Of a DNA stretch of 64,000 nt, positions 8,836-18,231 are shown one piece after another. Both the position numbers and the translations under genes were made by a program. The notes beneath the pieces are model-generated. The model was not told the DNA's origin. It worked only from the letters and a program-made list of their open reading frames with translations, and did no database searches. The stretch is from Isoetes taiwanensis. Taxonomy: Eukaryota; Streptophyta; Lycopodiopsida; Isoetales; Isoetaceae. The stretch lies in the NCBI GenBank assembly GCA_021234155.1, contig JAJEKV010000124.1:866001-930000 (forward strand), read 5' to 3'. Numbering within the stretch: the stretch's first letter is position 1; every line of letters starts with the position of its first letter.

Positions 8836-10323
8836 TCCCTATATAGAGCAACCGGCATGCTCGGAACCCGATTGGATTGAATATGGGAAGCCAATGCCTA
8901 CCGCAGGGCCGGTCCAAAAGCCGAATTCAAGTTCTTTGGAAAGGACACTTAGTCGACTATAATGAGGACAAGACCAAGAGCACCAGATCAAAGAAAAAAA
9001 AGGAGATGAAAAGGGTGATCTTTTAGAAGAACCAAGCGTGCCCAAGGATGCCCACGCAAGATAGTTTTTGCTTCAGATCCCGTATGGGAGAAATGGAATG
9101 AATTCTGGGACGCCTACGTGGAGAAGAAGTTGCCAGATTCACAAGGAAGATTTCCTCCTGTTGACACATCAATTTTTGATATCCATATAACAGAGATGAG
9201 GAAGGCCCAGGGATTGGAAGATCAAGAACTCATCTCGATCCTGGATATGTTAATCGAAAAGGAAATCCTTTACAAGAAAAACCTCAAAGCAACAAAGGCT
9301 ATGGAATCCTTTGAAGATGCATGCGACGAGCTGAAGAATATTAGAGTGCTCAAGAAGGCAGTTGGTGAGGAATTGCAAAGGCTTACATCAGAGTGGTCGT
9401 TGTCGGAGTTAGGACTAATGCAAAAGTATAACGTCTCCAACGACGACCTAAAGAAGTATGTATTTTGGTCCAAGGACTTTGTCAAGCAGCAGAAGTTGAA
9501 GAACGTTGCAAAGATCAGTGGGATTCACACAAAAGTTGCATCCGACTTGAAACGAAAAGTCGCGTTGGTGAAGCAGACCCCGGAGACGGAATCCACATTT
9601 TTTTATCAAGTGTCCACTGGTTTCAAGTGTGCCTTGCCAGAAGTGGGTGAAGGTCCTCATGATATCACACTCTTCGTGCTTGATAGTCGAGGCGCCAGAT
9701 GGTCACTTGAAGACTATAATACGTTCTTCAACATATGCAGTGGTTGCACGACAGAAATGCATTACACAATCGTCACTATATGTCCCTCCGACATGTCCTA
9801 TGCATATGCTCTAAGTGCTGCAAATGACTTAGAATGCGTGAAAGTCATACGACAGGCGATCCTCATAGATGAAACCAAGGACAGTGACTTCAGCACAGCA
9901 AGTAAACTTTCTCATGTGCTTATTATTATGATAGCCATTATGGATGATAAGGAATATGAAAGGCTTAAGGGAAAAGCAGATGGAGAGAAACTAACATTGT
10001 TGTCATCGTGCAACTTTGTCTCTTTCAAAGATTGGTAATCTTCAAAGGTCTGGATGTGGCAGATAATCGTGTTCTCCAAGAAGCTCAAGGTTACATTGTA
10101 AAGTCGTATCATTGTTCTTCACTTGCCCCTCGCAAGAGGCGATTGATTTTTGAGGAGTATTTGGATGTGCACTCTTATGCTTAGGCAGGTTGCTTCACTC
10201 GGTGGGTCTCTGCTTATCCACTGAGATTTTATTCCTGTCTCTGCATTTATACTTGTATTTGACTCTTTGATTGAATAAAGTCTGACGTCCTTCAACAAAA
10301 AAAAACTTTGTCTCTTTCAGCAA
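8836..10323 (+). pseudogene. N-terminal half of DNA N6/N4-methylase-like domain
   Basis: The exon starts after the acceptor at 8835. It is broken by stops up to 9018 and then open from 9019 to 10027; coding potential extends upstream of the GTG at 9118 (KIVFASDPVWEKWNEFWDAY). After a helical region comes DITLFVLDSRGARWSLEDYN (LDSRG near 9679-9693) and HYTIVTICPSDMSYAYAL. This resembles the start of the N6/N4 methylase fold, with DSRG where active enzymes have DPPY or DPPW, so catalysis is doubtful. A retroposed fragment (10028-10303) interrupts the last codons. Without it the frame reads NFVSFS and meets a donor (CAA|gtgaga). The C-terminal half of the same fold (FCPLGTT) lies on the minus strand near 16.25 kb. 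Assignment rests on the order of motifs, not on strong similarity. Confidence 0.5.
10012..10319 (+). mobile_element. Short retroposed fragment with poly(A) and 16-bp duplication
   Basis: AACTTTGTCTCTTTCA occurs at 10012-10027 and again at 10304-10319. The 276 bp between end in caacaaaaaaaaa, the signature of target-primed reverse transcription. The insert encodes a short open stretch (VIFKGLDVADNRVLQEAQGY to HSYA stop) and has a 3'UTR-like tail with aataaa at about 10274. It could be a 5'-truncated LINE or a processed mRNA fragment. It sits in the last codons of the methylase exon and changes its C-terminus. Confidence 0.85.
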
Positions 10324-10744
10324 GTGAGACCCAAGTGAGACCCAGGTTCTTATTTCTAATTCGCCTTTCAGCAAATGAGACCCAGGTTCTTATTTCTAAT
10401 TCGCTTTAGAGCGTTGTTTACGACATATTACTAGACAATTGGTTTAGCATTGATGCAACATGGGGTGATAAGTTTGCTTTTATAAAAGATAATGTGTAAT
10501 TTGAAGCTATTATAATTATGTATCCCTATTAATATAGATTATTCTGGAATAGTGTTGCGTATTACGAAAGGTCCTACCCCTTGAGCATTTATTACGTTTT
10601 CTTAATATCTTTCTCTTCAACATCCAATCCCCAATCTTGGAGCCATGGTTCAAAAATAGGGGGGTTTGGCCGCAAAAAATCCGGCCATCCTTAAAAATTC
10701 TGATGAGATAAAAACAATTCCAGCGATTTTATGACTATTTTTGC
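10324..10744. other. Zone of the inferred inversion junction
   Basis: It starts as the intron after the methylase exon, with a short direct repeat (gagacccaggttcttatttctaattcgc, about 10340-10405). It ends where similarity to the second U copy begins. No gene is seen. The exact junction cannot be placed by eye. Confidence 0.4.
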
Positions 10745-11864
10745 AAAAACAATTTTTTTTTTTTTAATAATCCTTATTGCTTGGCAACGTGAATATCTAA
10801 CAAAGATACGTTTAATGTCTTTGTCCTTCACGTTTTGATGAGCATATGAGCAGGGAGTAATTGATTCCGGTCTTTGAGCTTCACTACAATTTGGGAAGTA
10901 GCTCAATCAGGAAAGATGGAAGTCCTCACCGACACTTTACCACAAAACTTGGCATGATAGTCTTTTTAAAATTCTAGGAAATCTACATATCCTAGGGTTT
11001 GACTGCATGGGATAATTGCATGGGATAATTCTGATCCTTTTATATGTTGAGATATGTCATTTTCCATGCAGCCATTTGTTGACATCTGGGATTTTGTAGG
11101 TCGAAATGGTTGCCATCATTGACTTCATTTTATGTCGCATTCAATTTAATTAAAATTTAGATTGATGCTTTTAAAACCATATGAAATAATGGCATGTGCA
11201 CTTAAACACATCTTCCCTTCATTTTGCAGGTCTGAATATGAGAAAGACATCTGGTTAGTACACTATACTTTCGACATGCCTTTCAAAGGCTACACAGTTT
11301 GTGGAAATAACTTAAATGTACCCAGCTTTCACAGTTTTTAATTTGATAGGCCTATAGGCCTTTGTTTTTCTCTTTTTGAGTGCAACCAAAGATTAGGATT
11401 CCTATTAACATTTCTTATGATAAACAGAATATGTAGAAGCACAAAATGCGTACCCTTTTCTATGCCACGAGAATAAACAACTCGCATGTTTTCTGCACTC
11501 TTAATGTAGTTCCTATATTCTATGTTTTATACTTATGTGGTGTAGATCCATTCTGGACCCAAGATCTTTGTGGTCCATGTGACCAAAGTAGAAAAGCGCC
11601 AAACAAGTCTCTATGTTGTTGTTGAAGCTTGCTTATCCTTTTTAAGACACTTTTAGCCGGAATCTTTCCCAAGCAAGCCCAAACAGTTGGAAGTGTTGCA
11701 GGAAGAGTCCTATAAGTTTAAGGTCTTTGTTATTCTAAGGTATTACATTACCAAAAGCATCAGCTTCACTTCTTTCCTATATGGCTGCAATGCTGTGATT
11801 ATTTATAAGTATTGAACCCAACTACATTTTACCTACTCAGATTCTTATTCTGGCGAATCCAGAA

Positions 11865-13438
11865 TGTGACGTTCCAGGCATTTATACGGTATATGTATAC
11901 ACGCCAGGACACGTCACTAGGACATAAGGGGGTAATTGTCTAAGTGGAAGTCAACCACAATGGTTTTATTTAGCTATGTTAATAAATCCATTGTGGATAA
12001 TTATAAAGTATTTGGCCTAATTACCCTAATTAAGCTAAATTAGTTAATTAGCACCAACAAGGGGGCGCCACCTGGCCCAAATCGATTGGCCAGGGGGGAC
12101 CTTCCATTTTGGGCCTAGGAAAAGGGGTCCTGCCCCATTTGGACTCCCAAATTCGAATTGGGAGCTAAGGAGGAGCAGCAGTTATCAACCAAGCTTGAGT
12201 TATCATCAACCACCTGCCAGCCTAGTGTGATGGACCCATACCGAGACCATGGCTCCAGCCAGGACACGGGTTAGTGTGTAGATAGCTTAGTTTTCCTAGT
12301 TAGTCATAGGATTAACCCTTGTTTGAGTAGGTGAATGGTTAATCTCTATTTTATGTTCTATTCAAGTTATAGATGGATGGATGGATGTGTCAGCTTAGTT
12401 CTTTCCGTTCCTATGGTGTTGTATGGGCTAAAGGGGTGGGTAGAGACCTAAAGGCCATCTAGCAGTAGAGATGCTCCTAGATAGAACCCCTAAAACCCTG
12501 TACTTGCGGCCTGTGCACAAGAGCCTACCTGGCCGTGGATGCTATGATGTGGTTCAAAGACCAAACAACGGGTATGAAGGTGAATCGGGGGTGGGGTCCG
12601 CCTAAGCAGCGACTCTGGGACTCCTACAGGTGTGCTAGACTTATAGCCGATCCTTTGTGTGTGGGCTGGGTATGGGTCTGACACTCCCTGGGCCGGAGGG
12701 TGGGAGCCTGTATGGCCGCCCTGGGCTCGAACGGGTTGGTGAGCTGACCTTTAGATTTAGGGGAGTAAGTCGGGTACGGATGCGGGGGTCACTGAGGGGG
12801 CACGTATCCTCTAGCACACCCAGGGATCCGTCATACCCGGGGAGGGGACGCTTCCCTGACCTGCCTCATCGGGACCGGGAGATGTAACCCGGAGTAGTCC
12901 CTGAAGGGTGATTCCTTGGGATTGCCTCCGGGAGGGCTACAAACACGTCATAGCATGATTGACCCTATCTCGCAAAGTGTTACTTGGGAGGGGCGGATGG
13001 AGTGGACTACCCTAGCCATTGTCTTATGCCAGCCAACGCCATGTTATACCTCTGTCTGCTGTTATCTTGAGGCCCTGACCATCAGTCACTCCCATGGAGT
13101 CTGAGCCCGGGGTAGAGCCCTTAGTTATGGTGTATTTCCTTTGTTATGTTGGTATTCTGTTGCTAGTTACAGTGATGATGATGGGCCACCCTTCGTGGTG
13201 GTATATTATTATTTAGTATTGTTGCTAGGTGCTAACATGTATGCCCGCTTCCGCTATATAGGATTCCCATAGAAGGCGTGGGACGAATGACACCTCCGTG
13301 CCCTTCACCCGGACACTTGGCCATCACAAGTGGTCCGAGTCAGACGGAGGGCCTTTCCGTGGTGATGGATTCGCCATGGGAGGGGAATTTCCCGTATTTA
13401 TACGATGGGAGCATCGTATGGATTCGGGGAGCGTCACA
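11865..13438. mobile_element. Solo LTR (1574 bp)
   Basis: It begins TGTGACG and ends CGTCACA, so the ends are TG...CA with a 7-bp inverted repeat. CAGAA flanks it on both sides (11860-11864 and 13439-13443). The unoccupied site is present as its complement at 59465-59469 in the other U copy, which proves an insertion and fixes both ends. The body is GC-richer than its surroundings and has no retrotransposon coding sequence. Length, ends and a 5-bp duplication fit a solo LTR left by LTR-LTR recombination, probably of a Gypsy-type element. A non-coding DNA element of the same shape is less likely. Confidence 0.8.
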
Positions 13439-13964
13439 CAGAATATTTAGCCGACATATGATTCAGATTTTGAGCTACTATTTGTTTGGACAGTCATCCT
13501 TCTATTTCAAGATGTTCATTTCCTTCTGCAACACTGAAGCTTCTGTAGCATTTATCTATTGACACATCTTGGCATCTCTATGTGGTACCACATATATATC
13601 ATATGATGATCATTATCAACAGCATTGCCATCAGAAACTTACAAGTACTAATGCTGCTACACTGACATTCAAGAAACTTATTGCTTTTGGTCAATGTCTT
13701 TATGTCTTTTTTATAATCAGGAGTGTAGTTATTGCCATGGTGCAAAAACCAATAGATGGCAGCATTTGAGTTGCACTTTCCAGAGGCAAATAGTTTATAT
13801 TGTTTTTAGAATCCAATAGCATTTTACATTAGGTTGGCATTGACATATGGATTTTATTATCCCACTACAAGACTTTCTGCGATTTAGTAGATCTGGCATC
13901 ACATTCTTAGTATGCAAAGAGGAGGATTCGAGCTCAACAGATGAGGGGATTTCCATTTTTCATG

Positions 13965-13968
13965 TCTT
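13965..13968. repeat. Target-site duplication of E (TCTT)
   Basis: TCTT precedes the terminal repeat at 13969, matches AAGA at 140-143, and is single in the unoccupied site at 58815-58818. Confidence 0.75.
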
Positions 13969-14000
13969 AACCATCATTCAATTAAATTGGGATTATGTCT
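13969..14000 (+). repeat. Terminal inverted repeat of E, end 2
   Basis: All 32 bases are identical to 144-175. Immediately inside lies a half copy of the E palindrome (AAATCGCGCC, 14007-14016), which links this terminus to the palindrome-bearing DNA. Confidence 0.8.
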
Positions 14001-14297
14001 ATTCCAAAATCGCGCCGTATAAGCATTTTATTGACCATTATATTGAATTAACCACACTTTTGCACTGTGTTCATTTTCGGGCTGGGAATATGCATTGTAT
14101 GCGAAAATGCAAAGGCATTCAAATATTCGATGCAAATGACCCATATTATGACAGAATGTAGGCCGTTGAAAAAGCAGGAAATTGCCTATTAATTCGCACA
14201 TTCACGGACGACAACAAAATCTAAACATTGAAATTGTAATGCTTTACAAGTAAATAACAACAAGCATGTTGCTACAAAACAGAGATTTTCGTGGTTC

Positions 14298-14318
14298 AAA
14301 TCGCGCGTGGCGCGATTT
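14298..14318. repeat. E palindrome, near-perfect copy
   Basis: AAATCGCGC, GTG, GCGCGATTT: the arms are perfect over 9 bp and extend by one C/G pair on each side. It lies 45 bp past the stop of the 76-codon ORF. Confidence 0.85.
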
Positions 14319-14363
14319 GCTTGGCATAAATAACGCATTATAATAGAACATAAACTACAAAAA

Positions 14364-14594
14364 CTAATCAGATTCATCGTCCTCAGGCGCTGCAGGCGGT
14401 CCTGAGATCCTGTCGATCATGAACAAACCATGCTCTGGATTCCATATAAGATGGATTACAACATCAAAGGGATCAGGATAGAAGCGGACAGGATTCATAG
14501 CAACGACATCAAGCCAGTCCTGAAGTTCTATTTCTAGCTCGCGGCACCTGCAGAGGTCCGCATGGTTCATCTTGCAGGTAATAGAATGTGCCAT
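14364..14594 (-). CDS. Small ORF of unknown function in element E (76 aa)
   Basis: Intact minus-strand frame: MAHSITCKMNHADLCRCREL, an amphipathic stretch, VIHLIWNPEHGLFMIDRI, and an acidic tail (APEDDESD). The three Cys and two His residues near the N-terminus could bind a metal, but no known finger pattern is clear. In the unrearranged element it would lie downstream of the phosphatase-like domain, in the same direction and next to the E terminus. The function is not recognised. Confidence 0.45.
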   Translation of the reverse strand: MAHSITCKMNHADLCRCRELEIELQDWLDVVAMNPVRFYPDPFDVVIHLIWNPEHGLFMIDRISGPPAAPEDDESD

Positions 14595-14855
14595 AATAAC
14601 AAGGAGAAGGCGGAGACCGAAGCCGATTCAGGCGCTATTTCATGCATACCTATTTATACACACCAAAATAATTGACAGTATATACATACAAATTATTGCA
14701 AGTATAGCAAACCGTACACATAATATAAAAACATAATACGTACACAGAACCAACAATGCTGATAAAAGAACACAATATATATTCAAAACCTTTCGTATAA
14801 AGTATATTTCATATTCAAAACTTTTTGGAAAGTGTATTTCCTGTATACATATATA

Positions 14856-16546
14856 TCAAAAAAGTTCCCTTTCTAGAACGATTTTCTCAAGGTCCCTGTC
14901 AATTTCCCCTGTCCGATCAAGTTGCGGGTATAGTGTTTGTATCTCTTCGACCGTTTTTCCTGAAGCTATTTCCTGCAGGACACTAACAAAGCGAAGCAGG
15001 AAGTCATCTTTGTCAAAATCTTGAGGATGATAGGATGGCGGATTCAATGACCGTGGATCGATTGAAGCAACACTTTAGCGTCATCATCCACAATGATTAT
15101 GCCTTCCTTATCCTCAACACCTAGGGCATCCATCATGTTGCGCAAGCATTTCACAAATATCTTTTTACCTGTCGGTTCTTTAGGGTTTGTGAATGAAGCA
15201 CATTTGCTTTGATCCCAGATGGACGCCCAATTTCTATTTAGCTCAGGCACTACTTTCAAAACATCCTGTATATTTCTATGCTCCATGGATGACCAAATTG
15301 CACTGAAAAACGGTGAAGGCCTGGTCCAATATCTCCTTCAGATAAGGGCGCGGGTAAACATATTTGGTACGTGTCTCAAATGGTTGTTGCGCATACCATG
15401 ACTTTTCAAACTGGGCTTTAGGTAATGTTCTACATAGCACACCATTCAAATCAAAGACCAGTACTTTTGGGGAAGCCAAATCATTTCTGTAAGGAGAACA
15501 ATAACGTATGAGATGAAAGAAATGGAAAACAAAACGCCAGCCGGTAGCGATTTCATTAATGATGCATGTCAACATAATTCAAAAGTATGTTCTAGGAAAC
15601 TCTGAATCGCGCCAGGCACGATTTCTATATGCTTCTAGTTTGTAAAATGCATGGATATCAAAAAAAGGAACATTGTGACGATACCTTTCGTCTTCATCAT
15701 TCCCCGTGTTCTCTTCATCCCTTGCACCTTTATTCTGAGTTGCCTTCGGTCTGCTAGAAGCACCAACCACATCAGTTGAGATCTGTACAGTGTGAACTAC
15801 GCTTGATAGTTCATTACTCTTTACGCTAACCTGGCTAGTGTTATCAGATTTGGAGTCTGCTTCATCATCAATATTGTTATTATCATCATCCTTGGCATTG
15901 TCATACTGGTCTATATTTTCAGGGCCAAGAATGTTCACAGGCATGTCGATAGGTACTTGGAGATCTGCCTGCTTTCGTCCATGTCATCCATGATGTTGGA
16001 GCCACGCAATGCCCGTCTCCCGAATCTCCGTTCCTTAAGCAAATCTGAAGGTATTTCGGCCTTAGAGCTAGAAGCTTTGTTTTTTGCACTGCCGATTGGT
16101 CCCCTAGGGGCTTCCTCTAGTACTTTCTCAAAGAAGAGGTCCAAAAAATTTCTGGCTCGATCATCGGAGACGACGCTCTGGCATTTCCTTGCTAACTTCA
16201 AAGCTTCTCTACCGATGTAACCTCCAACGTGAAGTTCCCAGCAAGTTGTTCCCAATGGACAAAATGCTTCAATGAGATACTGGGAAAGGTCCATAGAGAA
16301 CCCGTTCTTGTTTAGCTTCCCCTTATGTGAAGTTAGGAGCTCATACTTAATGTGGCCCACAAGAACTGGGTCGTCCTCGTTTTCTTCCTCATCCTCCTCT
16401 TCCTCCTCTAACTCTTCCACGACCTTGACAGCCTTCCCCTTGTCTTCTTGCTCCAGATAGAAGACGTTTCGCAGGATGCGTTCATCTAACTGATAGCACT
16501 GCCATCCCCCTATCAATTGATGGGCAGGGTGCTGAGATGATCCCAT
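14856..16546 (-). pseudogene. Methylase C-terminal half fused to FCP1/NIF-like domain
   Basis: After an acceptor-like ctcag near 16.52 kb, the minus strand reads LIGGWQCYQLDERILRNVFY and an acidic run. Then come EAFCPLGTTCWELH and GREALKLARKCQSVVSDDRA, resembling the motif I end (F-x-G-TT, then A-LKL-RK, then an acidic turn) of N6/N4 DNA methylases. A Ser/Asp-rich linker follows to donor AAAG|gtatcg (about 15685). After acceptor ccttacag (about 15498) comes KVLVFDLNGVLCRT, then IWSSMEHRNIQDVLKVVPEL and GIIIVDDDAKVL, the layout of FCP1/SCP (NIF) phosphatases. The usual DLDxT is DLNGV, so activity is doubtful. Single-base shifts near 15955, 15286 and 15065 break the frame. The intron holds an E palindrome (15605-15624). 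It is probably the 3' part of the ParB/methylase gene at 6.6-10.3 kb. Confidence 0.55.
15605..15624. repeat. E palindrome in intron
   Basis: AATCGCGCC, A, GGCACGATTT: one mismatch between the arms. It lies in the intron before the FCP1-like exon. Confidence 0.75.
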
Positions 16547-16825
16547 TTAATATTTTTTTTGTTGAATACAAGGATATCAAGGAATAAATGAGATGAATGA
16601 AATACCTCATGACTCCGTACTTGCATCAATTTCCCTCCCACAGGCCACAAGGTAAAAGTTGCAGTTTAACACTTGGTTCCAGCTTACTAGGGTGTTAACC
16701 TTTTCATGTGCAAAGTGGAAAGAACTTGAGAGTGTAGCCTGAATTACTTGTAATAACAAAGTAGAAAGTGGAATTGATTATGGATGAAGCAACTATCGCG
16801 TTCTAGCAAAGGTATGTAGTTAGGG

Positions 16826-17454
16826 TTAGGGTTCCACTTCCCTGTTTCTGAACTGAAACTGATCCTTCTCGCCTCCACCTGAATCCAGAACTTCCATCCC
16901 CACAAAGTGCGAACATGCGCAGTTGAAGTGTTTATCAAAGCAAATTCCTGCCGGAGCTGCATTCCCATGGCAGTTTACCTTGTTATAGTGCGGCGATGGT
17001 GGCAGCTTGAGCAAATCCATGGTGGAGGGATTGTACACAAACAAATCCTTTGGGCCGACGAAACACATCAAGCCTCCTGCGCTTATCCCTGTGAAAAGAA
17101 GATTTGATAAGCGGCGAGAATAGGGAAATGGTTGCCACATGCCTGATTCTCTTTTGCCTGTGTTGTAAATCGACAAAACGGAATTGGGTGGTGCCCTAAT
17201 GATCCATGGGTCCATGCTTCTAGCTAATAAATCCATGCTTCTAGCTAGCACTATGCCCTTATCGCGCTCCTCCATTCTTTACTCACGCGAATTAGGTCAG
17301 AAGATGAAGAAAATTGTAGTATTGAGTTGCCTCCAAATTGACGGATCCATGGCACTGACGTTCCCACGAGAATGAATAGCGCCATAAGGATCCCAGCCCT
17401 GTTCTCAGCGCGTTTTGGGGCCTCTATCAAACCGAAGTGTTGCAGGTCTCCCAT
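16826..17454 (-). pseudogene. F-box-like protein remnant
   Basis: Two minus-strand frames overlap. The first (17251-17454) ends ILQFSSSSDLIRVSKEWRSA, which resembles the end of an F-box (slirv-SK-Wrs). The second (16826-17275) contains GGLMCFVGPKDLFVYNPSTM and DLLKLPPSPHYN, typical of the region after the F-box in plant F-box/kelch proteins (substrate receptors of SCF ubiquitin ligases). The first frame stops before the second begins in phase, the F-box start is missing and the end is short, so it is a fragment. Its neighbours give no hint of a functional locus. Confidence 0.5.
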
Positions 17455-18231
17455 AGACTTTCGAAGTAACTTCGCGCATTATTTAGTCATCTGAAAAGGT
17501 ACCTCTTCCTTAACACACTGCCCCTCAAGTTTATAGTGATCCAACGGCTCAGATCAATCTTGATCAGTGTGTTACTAGAGCTATAACACACTGCTACTCC
17601 ATAACACCCCAGGATGTTATGAAATGGACGGATCCATCGATTTTGATAATGATCGGATGGCCCGAAGTGTGTTGCAGGATCGCCACAGCCCTCGGGTGTT
17701 ACTTTAAAAATTTTCGGGCCATCAAAATCGTGCACCCCATTTGATGGCCCTCAAATTTTTTTGAATAAACCCTCGTATGTTATTCCATACCTTTCTCATA
17801 ACAGGGTTATTCTGTTCTATTCTACTCTTATTTTTAAGTAGAATTGCAACATTTTTACCTTGGAACAGTAGATAATTGCCCTTTGCAGATCCTCAGCTTC
17901 AAGTATGCAATTTGGAATTGAGAAAAGCTTCAGTGGTTGCTTGGTTCTTTCACATTCTGAATGTTGATTTGTTTCCACGGTAGCAGACTAAACCTCCATT
18001 AGTCCAGCATAAAGTACACTCCCAGAGATCTTTGTTTTCATCGTATCAGGGAACTAAAGCCCCATTAATCCGGCATAAACTACACTCCGAATACAATTTG
18101 TATTTCTGGAAAGTAGAGCACATTGAAAACTGTTGCTTTTGTTCTAGATACGTACATTATGAAAGCCATGACTTTATTTGTATAAATTTCCTAGTCCAAA
18201 AAATAGCTCCATATCTTCACGGTGCACGGTT
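17455..18231. other. Non-coding stretch
   Basis: Contains a tract at 17500-17760 with several self-complementary bits (gatcaatcttgatc; acacact/agtgtgt pairs) that may be an old miniature element. The rest is AT-rich. No gene is supported. Confidence 0.3.

Larger units (their letters stand above)
144..10430. mobile_element. Large DNA transposon E, first portion
   Basis: The left limit is exact: a 32-bp terminal repeat preceded by AAGA (140-143), the complement of the TCTT next to the matching repeat at 13969. The portion holds a decayed transposase on the minus strand (396-3322), a small ORF (5143), a DUF8039-like exon, and the first exons of a ParB/DNA-methylase gene on the plus strand. It also holds most of the GC-rich palindromes. 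The right limit is inferred: cargo exon and intron sequence end near 10.33 kb and U sequence starts near 10.75 kb, so the inversion junction lies between them. The family is not identified; a 4-bp duplication fits several DNA transposon superfamilies. Confidence 0.65.
10745..13968 (+). repeat. U repeat, upstream part (copy 1, interrupted)
   Basis: The sequence matches the complement of 58815-60515 along its length at high identity. Examples are the blocks around attgcttggcaacgtgaata (10780), ctatatggctgcaatgctgtga (11780) and ggcagcatttgagttgcact (13758). The match is broken only by the solo LTR (11865-13438 plus one CAGAA). It ends at the TCTT before the E terminal repeat. I see no convincing gene in U; its nature (old element or segmental duplication) is unknown. 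Confidence 0.85.
13969..16600. mobile_element. Large DNA transposon E, second portion
   Basis: The left limit is exact (terminal repeat). The right limit is inferred from the end of the methylase/phosphatase cargo near 16.55 kb. It carries a 76-codon ORF, the C-terminal half of the cargo gene (both minus strand) and three E palindromes. None of these palindromes occurs in the U sequence between the two E portions. Confidence 0.6.

Noticed and set aside
11865-13438. Reading the 1574-bp insertion as a non-coding TIR DNA element
   Set aside because: Inverted ends are only 7 bp, TG...CA with a 5-bp duplication fits an LTR better.
12490-13562. Overlapping open frames in the GC-rich segment
   Set aside because: They lie in the solo LTR or straddle its end and show no domain or codon signal.
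4955-15624. Palindromes as a CRISPR-like array
   Set aside because: Spacing is irregular, spacers are not unit-sized, and the context is eukaryotic introns.
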